The notes beneath the pieces are model-generated. The model made no database searches. It was not told the origin of the DNA and saw only the letters and a program-made list of their open reading frames with translations. 64,000 nucleotides of DNA, from the NCBI GenBank assembly GCA_036381175.1, contig DASVDI010000019.1, positions 1 through 64,000 of the forward strand. The letters are read 5' to 3'. Each line of letters begins with the position of its first letter. The first letter of the stretch is position 1. The translations under genes were made by a program, and so were the position numbers. Origin of the DNA: JAJUFS01 sp036381175 (GTDB lineage Bacteria > Pseudomonadota > Gammaproteobacteria > Natronospirales > JAJUFS01). Of this stretch, positions 36,018-45,076 are shown in pieces.

Positions 36018-36563
36018 ATGGATATCAAGACACTCTGCCTCGGCGTGCTCACCCAGGGTGAGGCGTCGGGCTATGACATCAAGAAGCATTTCGAGTGCGT
36101 GTTCCGCCATTTTTACGTGGCGGGCTTCGGATCGATCTATCCGGCGCTGACCGAGCTTGCCCGTGACGGCCTCGTCACCTGTCGCGAGGAATCGCAATCC
36201 AACCGGCCGGACCGCAAGGTTTACGCGCTCACGCCGACCGGCCGGGAAACGTTTCTGAAATCGCTCGTCGCAACACCGCCGCGCCACCGCATCCGCTCGG
36301 AATTCTACGTGCTGCTGCATTTCGCACACCTGCTCCCCGTCGACCGGCTGGGCGAGGTGCTGAACGAACGGCTGGTGGACGTGAATCGCACGCTGCAGGA
36401 ATTGCAGCGGGTCTCGGAATCCTCAAGCAGCGTCGGCCGCGCGCTGTCGCCCGCGCAACGTTTCGAAGTGGAGCTCGCGCTGGCCACGCTGAAAGCGCAT
36501 CGCGATTACATTGCCGCGCATCGCGATGAACTGATCGATGGTGTCAGCGGAGCGCGCGGCTGA
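36018..36563 (+). CDS. PadR-family transcriptional regulator
   Basis: A 181-residue winged-helix repressor of the PadR family. The N-terminal DNA-binding domain reads TLCLGVLTQGEASGYDIKKHFECVFRHFYVAGFGSIYPAL followed by the wing region (DRKVYALTPTGRETF); the C-terminal part (Vir-like helical dimerisation) has LHFAHLLPVDRLGEVLNERL. PadR proteins commonly repress efflux or detoxification genes; here the next genes encode an MFP-RND pump. The palindrome at 35959 lies just upstream. Confidence 0.9.
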   Translation: MDIKTLCLGVLTQGEASGYDIKKHFECVFRHFYVAGFGSIYPALTELARDGLVTCREESQSNRPDRKVYALTPTGRETFLKSLVATPPRHRIRSEFYVLLHFAHLLPVDRLGEVLNERLVDVNRTLQELQRVSESSSSVGRALSPAQRFEVELALATLKAHRDYIAAHRDELIDGVSGARG

Positions 36564-36762
36564 TGGATTCGCATTTGAATTTGCAACCCATGGGCTGCAT
36601 TACAAGGAAGGCGCGGCGCCACGTGAAATTACCGGCCACTGCAAAGATGTCGCACCGCGGAACCCTCGCAGTAATGCGCTGTCTATGCCTCGCACGGCGC
36701 GGCCCCCGTCCAGCCCGCCACCGTACCGGGCCACACCGTATCCTGTCTGATTGGAGTCTTTC

Positions 36763-37848
36763 ATGAAAAAAAGAATGATCATTGCGATCGCCGTGCTGGT
36801 GGTCGTGTTCGGCGGCATCTTCGGATGGAAAGCCTTCATCGGCTACATGACGGGCCAGTATTTCGCCAACTACCAGCCGCCACCGGTCACCGTGTCCGCG
36901 ACCGAAGCGGAGCTCGAATCCTGGCAGCCGCGCATCGAGGCGGTCGGCAGCCTGAGCGCCGTGCAAGGCGTGGATGTTGCCGCGGAAGTGTCCGGCGTGG
37001 TGGAAGAAATTTTCTTCAAATCCGGTGAGCACGCAGAAAAAGGCGAACTGCTGGTGCAGCTTGATGACACCGCCGAACAGGCGGAGCTGCCGGGCCTGCG
37101 CGCACGCGCGAAGCAGGCGAAACAGAATCTCGAGCGCACGCGCCAGATCGTCGGTGAAGGTCTCGCGGCGGAAGAAGCGCTGGATGCGGCACAAAGCGAA
37201 TACGACCAGGCGAACTCAACGCTGCGCGCGCGCGAGGTCACTATCGAGAAGAAGGCCATCCGCGCCCCGTTCGCGGGCCAGCTCGGCATCCGCCAGGTGG
37301 ATGTCGGCGCTTACGTGCAGGCCGGCGATCCGATCGTGACGCTGCAGTCGCTCGATCCGCTGTACATCAATTTCACCCTGCCGCAGCAGCGCCTCGGCAG
37401 CATCGAACCCGGCCAGGTGCTGGAAATCTCCACCGACGCGTTTTCGGGCAAGGCGTTCACCGGCAAGGTCACGGCGATCTCGCCGAAGGTTGATCCCTCG
37501 ACGCGCAACTTCTCCGTGCAGGGCCAGATCGACAATCCCGAGGGCAGGCTTCGTCCGGGAATGTTCGTCGAGGTCGAAGTGCTCGCCGGCAATCCGAATG
37601 AGTTCGTGACCGTGCCGCGTACCGCCATCTCGTATTCGCTGTACGGCGATGCCGTGTTCGTTGTCACCGAGAAAGACGACAAGCTGATCGCGGAACAGCG
37701 CTTCATCGAAACCGGCCCCGTGCGCGAAGGCGATGTCGCCATCCTCTCCGGACTCGAACCCGGTGAATCCGTCGTCACCGCCGGCCAGCTCAAGCTGCAG
37801 GACGGCGCGACACTGTTGATCGACAACGACGTCCAGGTGCAGGAATAA
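36763..37848 (+). CDS. RND efflux membrane-fusion protein
   Basis: Periplasmic adaptor of 361 residues anchored by an N-terminal hydrophobic segment (MIIAIAVLVVVFGGIF). It shows the MFP arrangement: VDVAAEVSGVVEEIFFKSGEHAEKGELLVQLD in the lipoyl half near residue 75, an alpha-hairpin with QAKQNLERTRQIVGEGLAAEE, then KAIRAPFAGQLGIRQVDVGAYVQ. The ATG at 36763 has TTGGAG upstream. It is adjacent to its RND permease, four bases apart, and 199 bp downstream of the PadR gene. Confidence 0.93.
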   Translation: MKKRMIIAIAVLVVVFGGIFGWKAFIGYMTGQYFANYQPPPVTVSATEAELESWQPRIEAVGSLSAVQGVDVAAEVSGVVEEIFFKSGEHAEKGELLVQLDDTAEQAELPGLRARAKQAKQNLERTRQIVGEGLAAEEALDAAQSEYDQANSTLRAREVTIEKKAIRAPFAGQLGIRQVDVGAYVQAGDPIVTLQSLDPLYINFTLPQQRLGSIEPGQVLEISTDAFSGKAFTGKVTAISPKVDPSTRNFSVQGQIDNPEGRLRPGMFVEVEVLAGNPNEFVTVPRTAISYSLYGDAVFVVTEKDDKLIAEQRFIETGPVREGDVAILSGLEPGESVVTAGQLKLQDGATLLIDNDVQVQE

Positions 37849-37852
37849 GCCG

Positions 37853-40800
37853 ATGCGATTTACCGACATTTTCATTCGGCGCCCTGTCCTTGCGACAGTG
37901 GTCAGCCTCGTCATTCTCCTGCTGGGCTTTCGCTCCATGCAGGAGCTCGACCTGCGCCAGTTTCCGGAAGTGGAAACCACGCAGATCACCATCAGCACGT
38001 TCTATCCCGGCGCGGACGCCGAACTGGTGCAGGGCTTCATCACGACGCCGATCCAGCAGGCGATTTCCAGCGCCGACGGCATCGACTACATCACCTCGTC
38101 CAGTCGCCAGGGCATGAGCACCATCACCGCGCACTTGCAGCTCAACTTCGACCGCAATGCCGCGTTGACGGAAATCATGGCGAAGGTGAACGAAGTGCGA
38201 AACATTCTGCCGCCCGCGGCGGAATCGCCCGTGATCCAGTCGTCCGACATTCGCGGCGCCGCACTCGCCTACATCAGCTTCTACAGCGACACGATGGATG
38301 GCGAACAGGTGACCGATTACCTGGTGCGCGTGGTGCAGCCGAAGTTGCAGACACTGGAAGGTGTCTCGCAGGCGCAGGTGCTCGGCGCGCGCACGTTTGC
38401 GATGCGCATCTGGCTGGATCCGCTCAAGCTTGCGGCGTTCAACGTGACCGCCGCCGAAGTTGCGATGGCGCTGCAGCAGAACAACTTCCTCGCCGCCGTC
38501 GGTTCGACCAAGGGCAACAACATCGCGCTGGAAATCAATGCCGACACCGACCTCAGTGACCCGGAAGGTTTCGGCAGCATCGTGATTCGCAGCGATGAAA
38601 ACGGCATCGTGCGCATTCGCGACGTCGCCGATGTGGAACTCGGCTCGGAAAGCTACGACAGCTCCGTGCTGTTTTCGGGGCAGCGCGCGGTGTTCATGGC
38701 GATCTCGGGCAATCCGGATGCGAATCCGCTGGACGTGATTGCGCGTGTGCGCGAAACCATGCCCCAGATTCGCGAAGCGCTGCCGCCAGGACTGCACACG
38801 GAAATGGTCTACGACGCGACGGAATACATTTCGGATTCCATCGACGAGGTGGTCAACACCATCGTCGAAGCGGGCCTGATCGTTATCGTGGTGATCTTCC
38901 TGTTCCTCGGCGCCTTGCGCGCCGTCGCGATTCCGGTCATCACCATTCCGCTGTCGCTGGTCGGCGTGATGTTCTTCATGCTCGCGATGGGCTATTCGCT
39001 GAATCTGCTCACGCTGCTCGCGATGGTGCTCGCGATCGGTCTCGTCGTCGATGACGCGATTGTCGTGGTCGAGAACGTTCATCGTCACATCGAGGAAGGC
39101 CTGTCGCCGAAACAGGCAGCACTGCAAGGCGCACGCGAAATCGCGGTGCCGGTCATCACCATGACGCTGACGCTGGCTGCGGTGTATGCGCCCATCGGTT
39201 TTCTCACCGGCCTGACCGGCAACCTGTTCCGCGAATTCGCTTTCACGCTCGCGGGCGCAGTTGTTGTTTCCGGCGTCATCGCGCTCACGCTGTCGCCGAT
39301 GTTGTGCGCGAAATTTCTGAAACCGGCGGGTTCCGAAGGGCGTCTCGCGCAGTACCTTGATCACAAGTTCGAAACGCTGCGGCATTTCTACCTGCGCAAG
39401 CTGCACGGCGCGTTGAATACGCGCCCGGTGATTGTCGTCATTGCCATTGTCGTGCTGATCAGCTGCGGGTTCCTGTACACCTCCGCGCAGCAGGAACTCT
39501 CGCCGACGGAAGACCAGGGCTTCGTGTTCGTCTCGGCAACGGGTCCGCGTCACGCGACGCACGAATACATGGAAGAATACGCCGAGGAAATCGACGGCAT
39601 CTTCAAGAGCCTGCCCGAGATGGAAGCCTACTTCATGATCAACGGCATGGGTTCGGTGAACAATCTGATCGCCGGCCTGATTCTCAAGCCGTGGAGTGAC
39701 CGCGAACGCAGCCAGGCCGAAGTGCAGCAGGCCCTGCAGCAAAAACTCGCGGGCGTGGCCGGCCTGCAGGCGGTTGCCATCACCTTCCCGTCACTGCCGG
39801 GTGCGAGCGGTTTGCCGGTGCAGTTCGTGGTCAGCTCCACCGACGAGTTCGCGAACATCTACGAGGTGACGCAATCGTTGATGCAGGCCGCGCAGCAGAG
39901 TGGCCTGTTCGCCTACATCGACATGGATCTCAAGTACAACAACCCGCAACTCGAGATGCATATCGATCGCGAGAAGGCCGCCGAGCTCGGCATCGACATG
40001 AGCGACATCGGTTCCTCGCTGGCGACGCTGCTCGGTGGTGGTTACGTCAACCGCTTCAGCCTGGAAGGCCGCAGCTACAAGGTCATTCCGCAGGTGCGCG
40101 ATGAGTTCCGTCGCGTCGCCGATCAGCTCAACCAGTACTACATCCGCACGAGTACAGGAGAAGCCGTACCGCTTTCGACGGTCGTGAGTTTTTCGCAGCG
40201 CACGCAGCCGAGCCAGTTGACCCAGTTCCAGCAACTCAACGCTGCGACCATCCAGGGCGTGCCGCGTCCGGGTGTGTCGCTGGGCCAGGCGCTGGGCTTT
40301 CTCGAGCAGAAGGCGGCGGAGATTTTCCCGGATGGCTATTACGTGAACTACGCCGGCGAGTCGCGCCAGTTCAAGGAAGAAGGCTCGGCGTTGCTGCTGA
40401 CGTTTTTCTTCGCCTTGCTGGTGATCTATCTCGTGCTCGCGGCGCAGTTCGAAAGCTTCCGCGATCCGTTCATCATCCTGGTGTCGGTGCCGATGTCATT
40501 GTGCGGCGCGTTGATTCCGCTCACATTGGGTGCTGCGACGATCAACATCTACACGCAGGTTGGCTTGGTGACACTGATCGGACTGATCTCGAAACACGGC
40601 ATTCTCATGGTCGAGTTCGCGAACAAGCTGCAGGAAGAAAAAGGCCTGAGCGTGCGTCAGGCGATCGAGGAAGCCGCATCCATTCGCCTGCGGCCGATCC
40701 TGATGACAACAGCGGCCATCGTGCTGGCCGTGTTTCCACTTATTTTTGCGAGTGGTGCCGGCGCGGAAAGCCGCTACAGCATCGGTCTTGTGATCGCGAC

Positions 40801-40930
40801 AGGCATGACTATCGGTACGGCGTTTACCCTATTCGTCGTGCCCGCAATGTACACGTTCTTCGCGCGCGATCATCACCGGGAAACAGCGGGTCAGGAAAGT
40901 GCGGGCCGTGAAAGCACGACGGAACAATAA
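37853..40930 (+). CDS. RND efflux permease (HAE1/AcrB-type)
   Basis: Proton-driven inner-membrane exporter of 1025 residues. It begins MRFTDIFIRRPVLATVVSLVILLLGF, has FPEVETTQITISTFYPGADAELV, the TM4 proton-relay sequence GLVVDDAIVVVENVHRHIEEG with the double Asp as in AcrB, and in the second half LAAQFESFRDPFIILVSVPMSL. With the preceding MFP it would form a tripartite pump, but no outer-membrane channel gene is here, so it probably uses a TolC encoded elsewhere. It follows the PadR gene. Confidence 0.94.
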   Translation: MRFTDIFIRRPVLATVVSLVILLLGFRSMQELDLRQFPEVETTQITISTFYPGADAELVQGFITTPIQQAISSADGIDYITSSSRQGMSTITAHLQLNFDRNAALTEIMAKVNEVRNILPPAAESPVIQSSDIRGAALAYISFYSDTMDGEQVTDYLVRVVQPKLQTLEGVSQAQVLGARTFAMRIWLDPLKLAAFNVTAAEVAMALQQNNFLAAVGSTKGNNIALEINADTDLSDPEGFGSIVIRSDENGIVRIRDVADVELGSESYDSSVLFSGQRAVFMAISGNPDANPLDVIARVRETMPQIREALPPGLHTEMVYDATEYISDSIDEVVNTIVEAGLIVIVVIFLFLGALRAVAIPVITIPLSLVGVMFFMLAMGYSLNLLTLLAMVLAIGLVVDDAIVVVENVHRHIEEGLSPKQAALQGAREIAVPVITMTLTLAAVYAPIGFLTGLTGNLFREFAFTLAGAVVVSGVIALTLSPMLCAKFLKPAGSEGRLAQYLDHKFETLRHFYLRKLHGALNTRPVIVVIAIVVLISCGFLYTSAQQELSPTEDQGFVFVSATGPRHATHEYMEEYAEEIDGIFKSLPEMEAYFMINGMGSVNNLIAGLILKPWSDRERSQAEVQQALQQKLAGVAGLQAVAITFPSLPGASGLPVQFVVSSTDEFANIYEVTQSLMQAAQQSGLFAYIDMDLKYNNPQLEMHIDREKAAELGIDMSDIGSSLATLLGGGYVNRFSLEGRSYKVIPQVRDEFRRVADQLNQYYIRTSTGEAVPLSTVVSFSQRTQPSQLTQFQQLNAATIQGVPRPGVSLGQALGFLEQKAAEIFPDGYYVNYAGESRQFKEEGSALLLTFFFALLVIYLVLAAQFESFRDPFIILVSVPMSLCGALIPLTLGAATINIYTQVGLVTLIGLISKHGILMVEFANKLQEEKGLSVRQAIEEAASIRLRPILMTTAAIVLAVFPLIFASGAGAESRYSIGLVIATGMTIGTAFTLFVVPAMYTFFARDHHRETAGQESAGRESTTEQ

Positions 40931-40964
40931 ATCGCGTTTATCGAATGGAGAAAAATTTTTCGCT

Positions 40965-40992
40965 TTGAATCTTCGCTCATGACCGTTATACA
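40965..40992 (+). promoter_or_regulatory. Putative promoter of the PA3496-like gene
   Basis: TTGAAT (40965-40970) and TATACA (40987-40992) are 16 bp apart. The -10 element lies inside the loop of a long inverted repeat (40971-41009). Confidence 0.45.
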
Positions 40993-41016
40993 GCGCGGCA
41001 TGAGCGAAGCCTTTTT
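40971..41016 (+). terminator. Inverted repeat after the RND gene (terminator or operator)
   Basis: CTTCGCTCATG (40971-40981) and CATGAGCGAAG (40999-41009) form perfect 11-base arms with a 17-base loop, followed by CCTTTTT. It could end the RND transcript, or control the overlapping promoter. Confidence 0.5.
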
Positions 41017-41063
41017 CGCTCTGTCATTACCAACGCCACCATTCAAGCGAGGTGCTGGCAACG

Positions 41064-41282
41064 ATGGGTGTTTCAAAAGGCGCAGATTTCGACGACTTCA
41101 AGGATGACGACTTCGAAGGCGACCATGAAGCCGACCAGTTCGGTTATATCGAGGAAGCCGCCGAGCGGCGCCGGACGATGAAGGCTCACAAGAGCAAGAA
41201 GACGTCATGGCGTTCGGTGGAGGACTATCTTGAAAACAAGAAGCTGAAACGGCAGTTGTCCGACGGCTTCGACGACGAATGA
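41064..41282 (+). CDS. PA3496-family small protein
   Basis: A 72-residue highly charged protein resembling the PA3496 family annotated as putative envelope integrity protein. It has an acidic N-terminal half (DFDDFKDDDFEGDHEADQF) and a basic helix ending KTSWRSVEDYLENKKLKRQLSD, where VEDYLE is the family-like core. The ATG at 41064 is chosen over a GTG at 41052. It is monocistronic with its own terminator. Confidence 0.7.
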   Translation: MGVSKGADFDDFKDDDFEGDHEADQFGYIEEAAERRRTMKAHKSKKTSWRSVEDYLENKKLKRQLSDGFDDE

Positions 41283-41311
41283 TTCGTCGGCCGCGTTTCT
41301 GCAAGTGAACA

Positions 41312-41339
41312 AAAATCCGGCCTGTGGCCGGATTTTTTT
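41312..41339. terminator. Bidirectional intrinsic terminator
   Basis: AAATCCGGCC/GGCCGGATTT with a TGT loop and a T-run on both strands. It serves the PA3496-like gene on the plus strand; the end of the convergent LysR gene overlaps it. Confidence 0.85.
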
Positions 41340-42159
41340 ATTCCGCTGTTTTCAGGAACGCTTCGATCATCTCGCGACGTTCGCCACGATCAGACCAGGC
41401 AGCGTGAATCTCGCGCGCGAACGCGGGCGCGTCTGCAACGGAATGCAGGAATGTTTCGCGTTGCACGATGTCTTCCGGCAGATAAGCCGCGCCGTCGTTC
41501 TCGCGCAGCCAGCCGATCGCCGTATGCATGGCATCCATGCGCAGTGAGGATATCCTGCCTTCCATGAACGCGGCCTGCGCCAACCCGAATACGCTACCCC
41601 ATTCCAGTTCAATGTAGTTTCCCTGGAGGACATCGGGAAATTTCATTTCCGGCCTTGTCGCGGCCAGCACGAGGCGCAGCTCGCCGATGTGACGGTGTTC
41701 GATCGCCGTCGCACGCGGCGCATCGAACTGCAACACGAGATCCAGCGCGCCTTCCACAAGTCGCGGCATGAGCTGGTCCACTTCGCGGGATTCGCAGCGT
41801 ACGCGTCCCGCATTGTCGGCACGATAACGCGCAAGCCAGCGCAAGCCGCGCGCTTCCCACAACGGTGGCACGCCGCCGACGCGCAACGGCGATCCGCCAG
41901 CCGCACTTTCCGTCATGTCCCGCTGCGCGCGTTCCCATTGCTTCAACAACGATTCCGCATGTCGCAGAAAGCGTTCGCCGTCGGCCGTTGGCTGCACCTG
42001 CTTGCGTTCACGCACCAGCAACTGGCAACCCAGCGTGGTTTCGAGCTGGCGAATGCGTGCGCTGACCGCCGATTGCGTGATGTACAGACGATCCGCCGCC
42101 TTGCCGAAATGCCGGCAGCGATAAACCTCGACGAAAGTGCGCAGCAGTTCGATGTCCAT
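41338..42159 (-). CDS. LysR-family regulator, HdfR-like
   Basis: A 273-residue LysR-type regulator. The N-terminal winged HTH reads LLRTFVEVYRCRHFGKAADRLYITQSAVSARIRQLETTLG, close to E. coli HdfR, a repressor of the flagellar master operon; the later YIELEWGSVFG also matches HdfR's YLRLEWG. The C-terminal effector domain is intact. Whether the target is flagellar is unknown. It follows acpS on the same strand after 48 bp, at the downstream end of the rpoE-acpS operon. Confidence 0.88.
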   Translation of the reverse strand: MDIELLRTFVEVYRCRHFGKAADRLYITQSAVSARIRQLETTLGCQLLVRERKQVQPTADGERFLRHAESLLKQWERAQRDMTESAAGGSPLRVGGVPPLWEARGLRWLARYRADNAGRVRCESREVDQLMPRLVEGALDLVLQFDAPRATAIEHRHIGELRLVLAATRPEMKFPDVLQGNYIELEWGSVFGLAQAAFMEGRISSLRMDAMHTAIGWLRENDGAAYLPEDIVQRETFLHSVADAPAFAREIHAAWSDRGERREMIEAFLKTAE

Positions 42160-42207
42160 GGGATCCCGGCTCGTTGGGTTGTGGCGGCACGCGTTCCGAT
42201 TTTTACT

Positions 42208-42588
42208 TCATTTCTTCATCAACACCGCAAACGCGGCCACCATTCCCGCTTCATCGGTAAGTGAGACGAAACCTTCGCCTGCGCCAAGTTCCTCGCACTT
42301 GCGCGCGCCATTCGCGGAGAAGATCGGCACCGGCTTGCCGGAAGGCTCTTGCACGAAACCGACATCGCGAATCCAGATGCCCTGGCGAAATCCCGTGCCC
42401 ATCGCCTTCACGATGGCTTCCTTGGCGGCGAAATGCATGGCGAGAAAACGAACCTTGCGCTTCGTACGCTCGAACTGTTCGCGCTCCTCGGGCATGAGCA
42501 GGCGGTCGACGAAGTGATCGCCGAATCGCGCCCAGGTCTTTTCGATCCGGGCGATTTCACAAAGGTCGGTGCCGATTCCAAAAATCAT
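42208..42588 (-). CDS. acpS: Holo-[acyl-carrier-protein] synthase
   Basis: Transfers the 4'-phosphopantetheine arm of CoA to acyl carrier protein, needed for fatty-acid synthesis. 126 residues. Start MIFGIGTDLCEIARIEKTWARFG with the conserved GxDxxxIxRI, and FAAKEAIVKAMGTGFRQG with the catalytic Glu and Lys. The ATG overlaps the pdxJ stop by one base (TGATG). Confidence 0.95.
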   Translation of the reverse strand: MIFGIGTDLCEIARIEKTWARFGDHFVDRLLMPEEREQFERTKRKVRFLAMHFAAKEAIVKAMGTGFRQGIWIRDVGFVQEPSGKPVPIFSANGARKCEELGAGEGFVSLTDEAGMVAAFAVLMKK

Positions 42589-43319
42589 CAGCGGCGCGCG
42601 TCCTGCATTGCACGCAATATTTCGCCGATGGCTTCATCAAGCCCGATGAAAAGCGCGCGTGAAACAATGGAGTGGCCGATGTTGAGTTCGGTGACTTGTG
42701 AAAGCCTGGCGACGGGGCCGACGTTATGCGTGTTGAGTCCGTGTCCCGCGTGCACGATGAGTCCGAGTTTCTCGGCTTGTTCCGCTGCCGTTTTCAACCG
42801 CAGAAGCTCATCAGCGATGCCGTCACCCTTCGCGTTTGAATACGCGCCGGTATGCAACTCGATGACCGGCGCGCCGCTGTCGTACGCCGCCTGCACCTGT
42901 TCGGGATCTGGATCGATAAACAGCGACACGCGATAGCCGTTGTTTCGCAACTGGCCGGCGGCATCGCGTATCCGCGCCGCATTGCCCGCGACATTCAATC
43001 CGCCTTCCGTTGTGAGTTCCTCGCGGCGCTCCGGAACCAGGCAACAATGCGGTGCGCGCAACTCGGCGGCGATGGCGAGCATTTCATCCGTCACAGCCAT
43101 TTCGAGATTGACCGGCACGCGCACGCTCGCCAGCACATCGCGCACATCCTGGTCCTGGATGTGGCGGCGGTCTTCACGCAAGTGCATCGTGATTCCTGTT
43201 GCACCGGCAACGACCGCGAGTTCCGCCGCATCGATAACGGACGGGAAACGGCCGCCGCGCGCCTGGCGCAGCGTTGCCACGTGATCGATGTTGACGCCGA
43301 GATCGATTGCCTTGCTCAT
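42588..43319 (-). CDS. pdxJ: Pyridoxine 5'-phosphate synthase
   Basis: Condenses 1-deoxyxylulose 5-phosphate with 3-amino-2-oxopropyl phosphate to form pyridoxine 5'-phosphate, the last ring-closing step of vitamin B6 synthesis. 243 residues. Start with LGVNIDHVATLRQARGG, then MHLREDRRHIQDQDV, and ELHTGAYSNAKGD and HAGHGLNTHNVGPVA near the C-terminus. It is translationally coupled to acpS. A repeat lies between it and recO. Confidence 0.96.
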   Translation of the reverse strand: MSKAIDLGVNIDHVATLRQARGGRFPSVIDAAELAVVAGATGITMHLREDRRHIQDQDVRDVLASVRVPVNLEMAVTDEMLAIAAELRAPHCCLVPERREELTTEGGLNVAGNAARIRDAAGQLRNNGYRVSLFIDPDPEQVQAAYDSGAPVIELHTGAYSNAKGDGIADELLRLKTAAEQAEKLGLIVHAGHGLNTHNVGPVARLSQVTELNIGHSIVSRALFIGLDEAIGEILRAMQDARR

Positions 43320-43349
43320 CTTCGTTCACCTGTTTCCTGCAACCGAGTG

Positions 43350-43425
43350 GTAGGTTGGGGTGAGCATCGCGAACCCCAACATTCCGATCCGTTGGGGTTC
43401 GGCTATCGCCTCACCCCAACCTGCG
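43350..43425. repeat. Nested GTAGGTTGGGGTGAG repeat, copy 1
   Basis: The outer arms GTAGGTTGGGGTGAG/CTCACCCCAACCTGC and inner arms GAACCCCAAC/GTTGGGGTTC form two nested hairpins. It lies between pdxJ and recO inside the operon. Confidence 0.85.
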
Positions 43426-43433
43426 TGCTTCGT

Positions 43434-44159
43434 TCACCGCTTCTTGCGAGAAATCATTTCGCGCAGTACATCGCGGCTTTTCAACGGCTTGCCGCCAAGA
43501 TGCCGGTCCAGTGCGTGGCGCAGGATACGTTGCGCATCGCGCGCAACCTGAGGGTCGCTGAAATCGCCACCAGCCATGGCAAGCAGGTTATTTCCCGATA
43601 CCAGGCTCGCGTGTTCCGCGCCGGCTGCTGCGCGTTCCGGTCCACTGTCCGCGTGAAAAAGATAGTGCGCTGATGCATCGACAGCTTCGCCCGTGCGCGG
43701 ATCGGCCACGAGATTCAGACCATACCCCAGCGCCTCCAGCAAGCCCAGTTCGAAGCGCCGCAAGGCCGGTGCCACCGCATTTTCCGTCAACTCGACAAGC
43801 GCCGCCGCATAAAGCGCGAAGATTTCAGGATGCGGATCGTGGGTGGCAATAAGCCGCAGACATAATTCGTTCAGGTAGAAGCCTGCGAGCAGCGCGTCAC
43901 CGGCGAGAGGCCTGCTCGCGCCACCGGATTCAAGCCCGGTAACAGTAGCGAGCTCGCGCCCGCTCCACGACAGCAGCAGCGGCTGGAATGGCCGCAGCAA
44001 TCCGCGTTGCCGATTATTTGCACGACGCACGCCGCGCGCAACGGCGGCGATGCGTCCATGATCGCGAACCAGGAACTCGACAATGCGGCTTGAATCACGG
44101 TAGTCGAACTGGTGCAGCACATACGCGGGTTCGAGTTCGACCCGCAGGCGTCGCGTCAT
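43434..44159 (-). CDS. recO: DNA repair protein RecO
   Basis: Anneals complementary strands and loads RecA together with RecR in the RecFOR pathway. 241 residues. The N-terminal OB fold begins RRLRVELEPAYVLHQFDYRDSSRIVEFLVRDHGRIAAVARGVRR; the C-terminal helical domain has GFYLNELCLRLIATHDPHPEIF and RRFELGLLEALGYGL. The ATG at 44159 overlaps the era stop (ATGA). Confidence 0.95.
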   Translation of the reverse strand: MTRRLRVELEPAYVLHQFDYRDSSRIVEFLVRDHGRIAAVARGVRRANNRQRGLLRPFQPLLLSWSGRELATVTGLESGGASRPLAGDALLAGFYLNELCLRLIATHDPHPEIFALYAAALVELTENAVAPALRRFELGLLEALGYGLNLVADPRTGEAVDASAHYLFHADSGPERAAAGAEHASLVSGNNLLAMAGGDFSDPQVARDAQRILRHALDRHLGGKPLKSRDVLREMISRKKR

Positions 44160-45076
44160 CGTTCGTCGATCCCGAGTTCGCGCAACTGGCGCGGATCGTC
44201 CGCCCACGCCTCACGCAGCTTCACCCACAACTCCAGGAAAACCTTGCGTCCGAACTGCGACTCCAGCGATTCGCGCGCCGCGCGCCCGACCTGCTTGAGC
44301 ATGTCGCCACCCTTGCCGATGACGATGGATTTCTGACCCTCGCGCTCCACCCAGATTGTCGCGCCAATGCGCAGCAGTCCATTCCCTCGCCCTTCGACTT
44401 TCGGCGGCTCGCTGACAAACTGATCGACGGTGACCGTCAGGGAATAGGGCAATTCCTCGTGCAGGCGTTCCATGAGTTTTTCGCGAACGGTTTCCGCAAC
44501 CATGAACTGGTGGCTTCGGTCCGTGTGCTGCTCTTCGGGAAAGAACGGCGGCGATTCGGGCAGCCGCGTGCGCAGTTCATCAAGCAAAGGCGCGAGGTTT
44601 CTTTCCTTCAACGCCGAGAGCGGCACGACGGCCGCGAAATTCATGCGTGCGGCGGTCGCTTCGAGAAACGGCAACAGTTCCGCCTTGTCCTTCACCTGGT
44701 CGACTTTGTTCACGGCGAGCACGACGTTGTCACGGTTGCGCAACTGGCGCAGCACGTTGTCGTCCTCCTCCGTCCAGCGCATGGCCTCGATGACAAACAC
44801 GATGATATCGACGTCATCGAGAATGGATTGCGCGGAGCGGTTGAGCGCCTTGTTGAGTGCGCGTTTCGCCTTGAGATGAATACCCGGCGTATCGACGAAC
44901 ACGAACTGAAAACCGGGCTCGTGACGCACGCCCATGATGCGGTGGCGCGTGGTCTGCGGCTTGTGCGTGACAATGCTGACCTTGCGGCCGATGAGTGCGT
45001 TCAGCAGCGTGGACTTGCCGACGTTGGGCCGGCCGGTCAAGCCGATCATTCCCGCATGGATTTCATCAGGCAACAT
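44156..45076 (-). CDS. era: GTPase Era
   Basis: Essential GTPase that binds 16S rRNA and couples small-subunit maturation to growth. 306 residues. G1 GRPNVGKSTLLNALIG, G2 TTRHRIMGV, G3 DTPG, G4 NKVD in LAVNKVDQVKDK; C-terminal KH domain with IGKGGDMLKQVGRAARESLESQFGRKVFLELWVKL. It overlaps rnc by 11 bp and recO by 4. Confidence 0.97.
   Translation of the reverse strand: MLPDEIHAGMIGLTGRPNVGKSTLLNALIGRKVSIVTHKPQTTRHRIMGVRHEPGFQFVFVDTPGIHLKAKRALNKALNRSAQSILDDVDIIVFVIEAMRWTEEDDNVLRQLRNRDNVVLAVNKVDQVKDKAELLPFLEATAARMNFAAVVPLSALKERNLAPLLDELRTRLPESPPFFPEEQHTDRSHQFMVAETVREKLMERLHEELPYSLTVTVDQFVSEPPKVEGRGNGLLRIGATIWVEREGQKSIVIGKGGDMLKQVGRAARESLESQFGRKVFLELWVKLREAWADDPRQLRELGIDER

Noticed and set aside
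37790..39742. 650-codon minus-strand ORF opposite the RND permease
   Set aside because: The permease has full RND motifs on the plus strand; the minus-strand product is His/Arg-rich with no domain.
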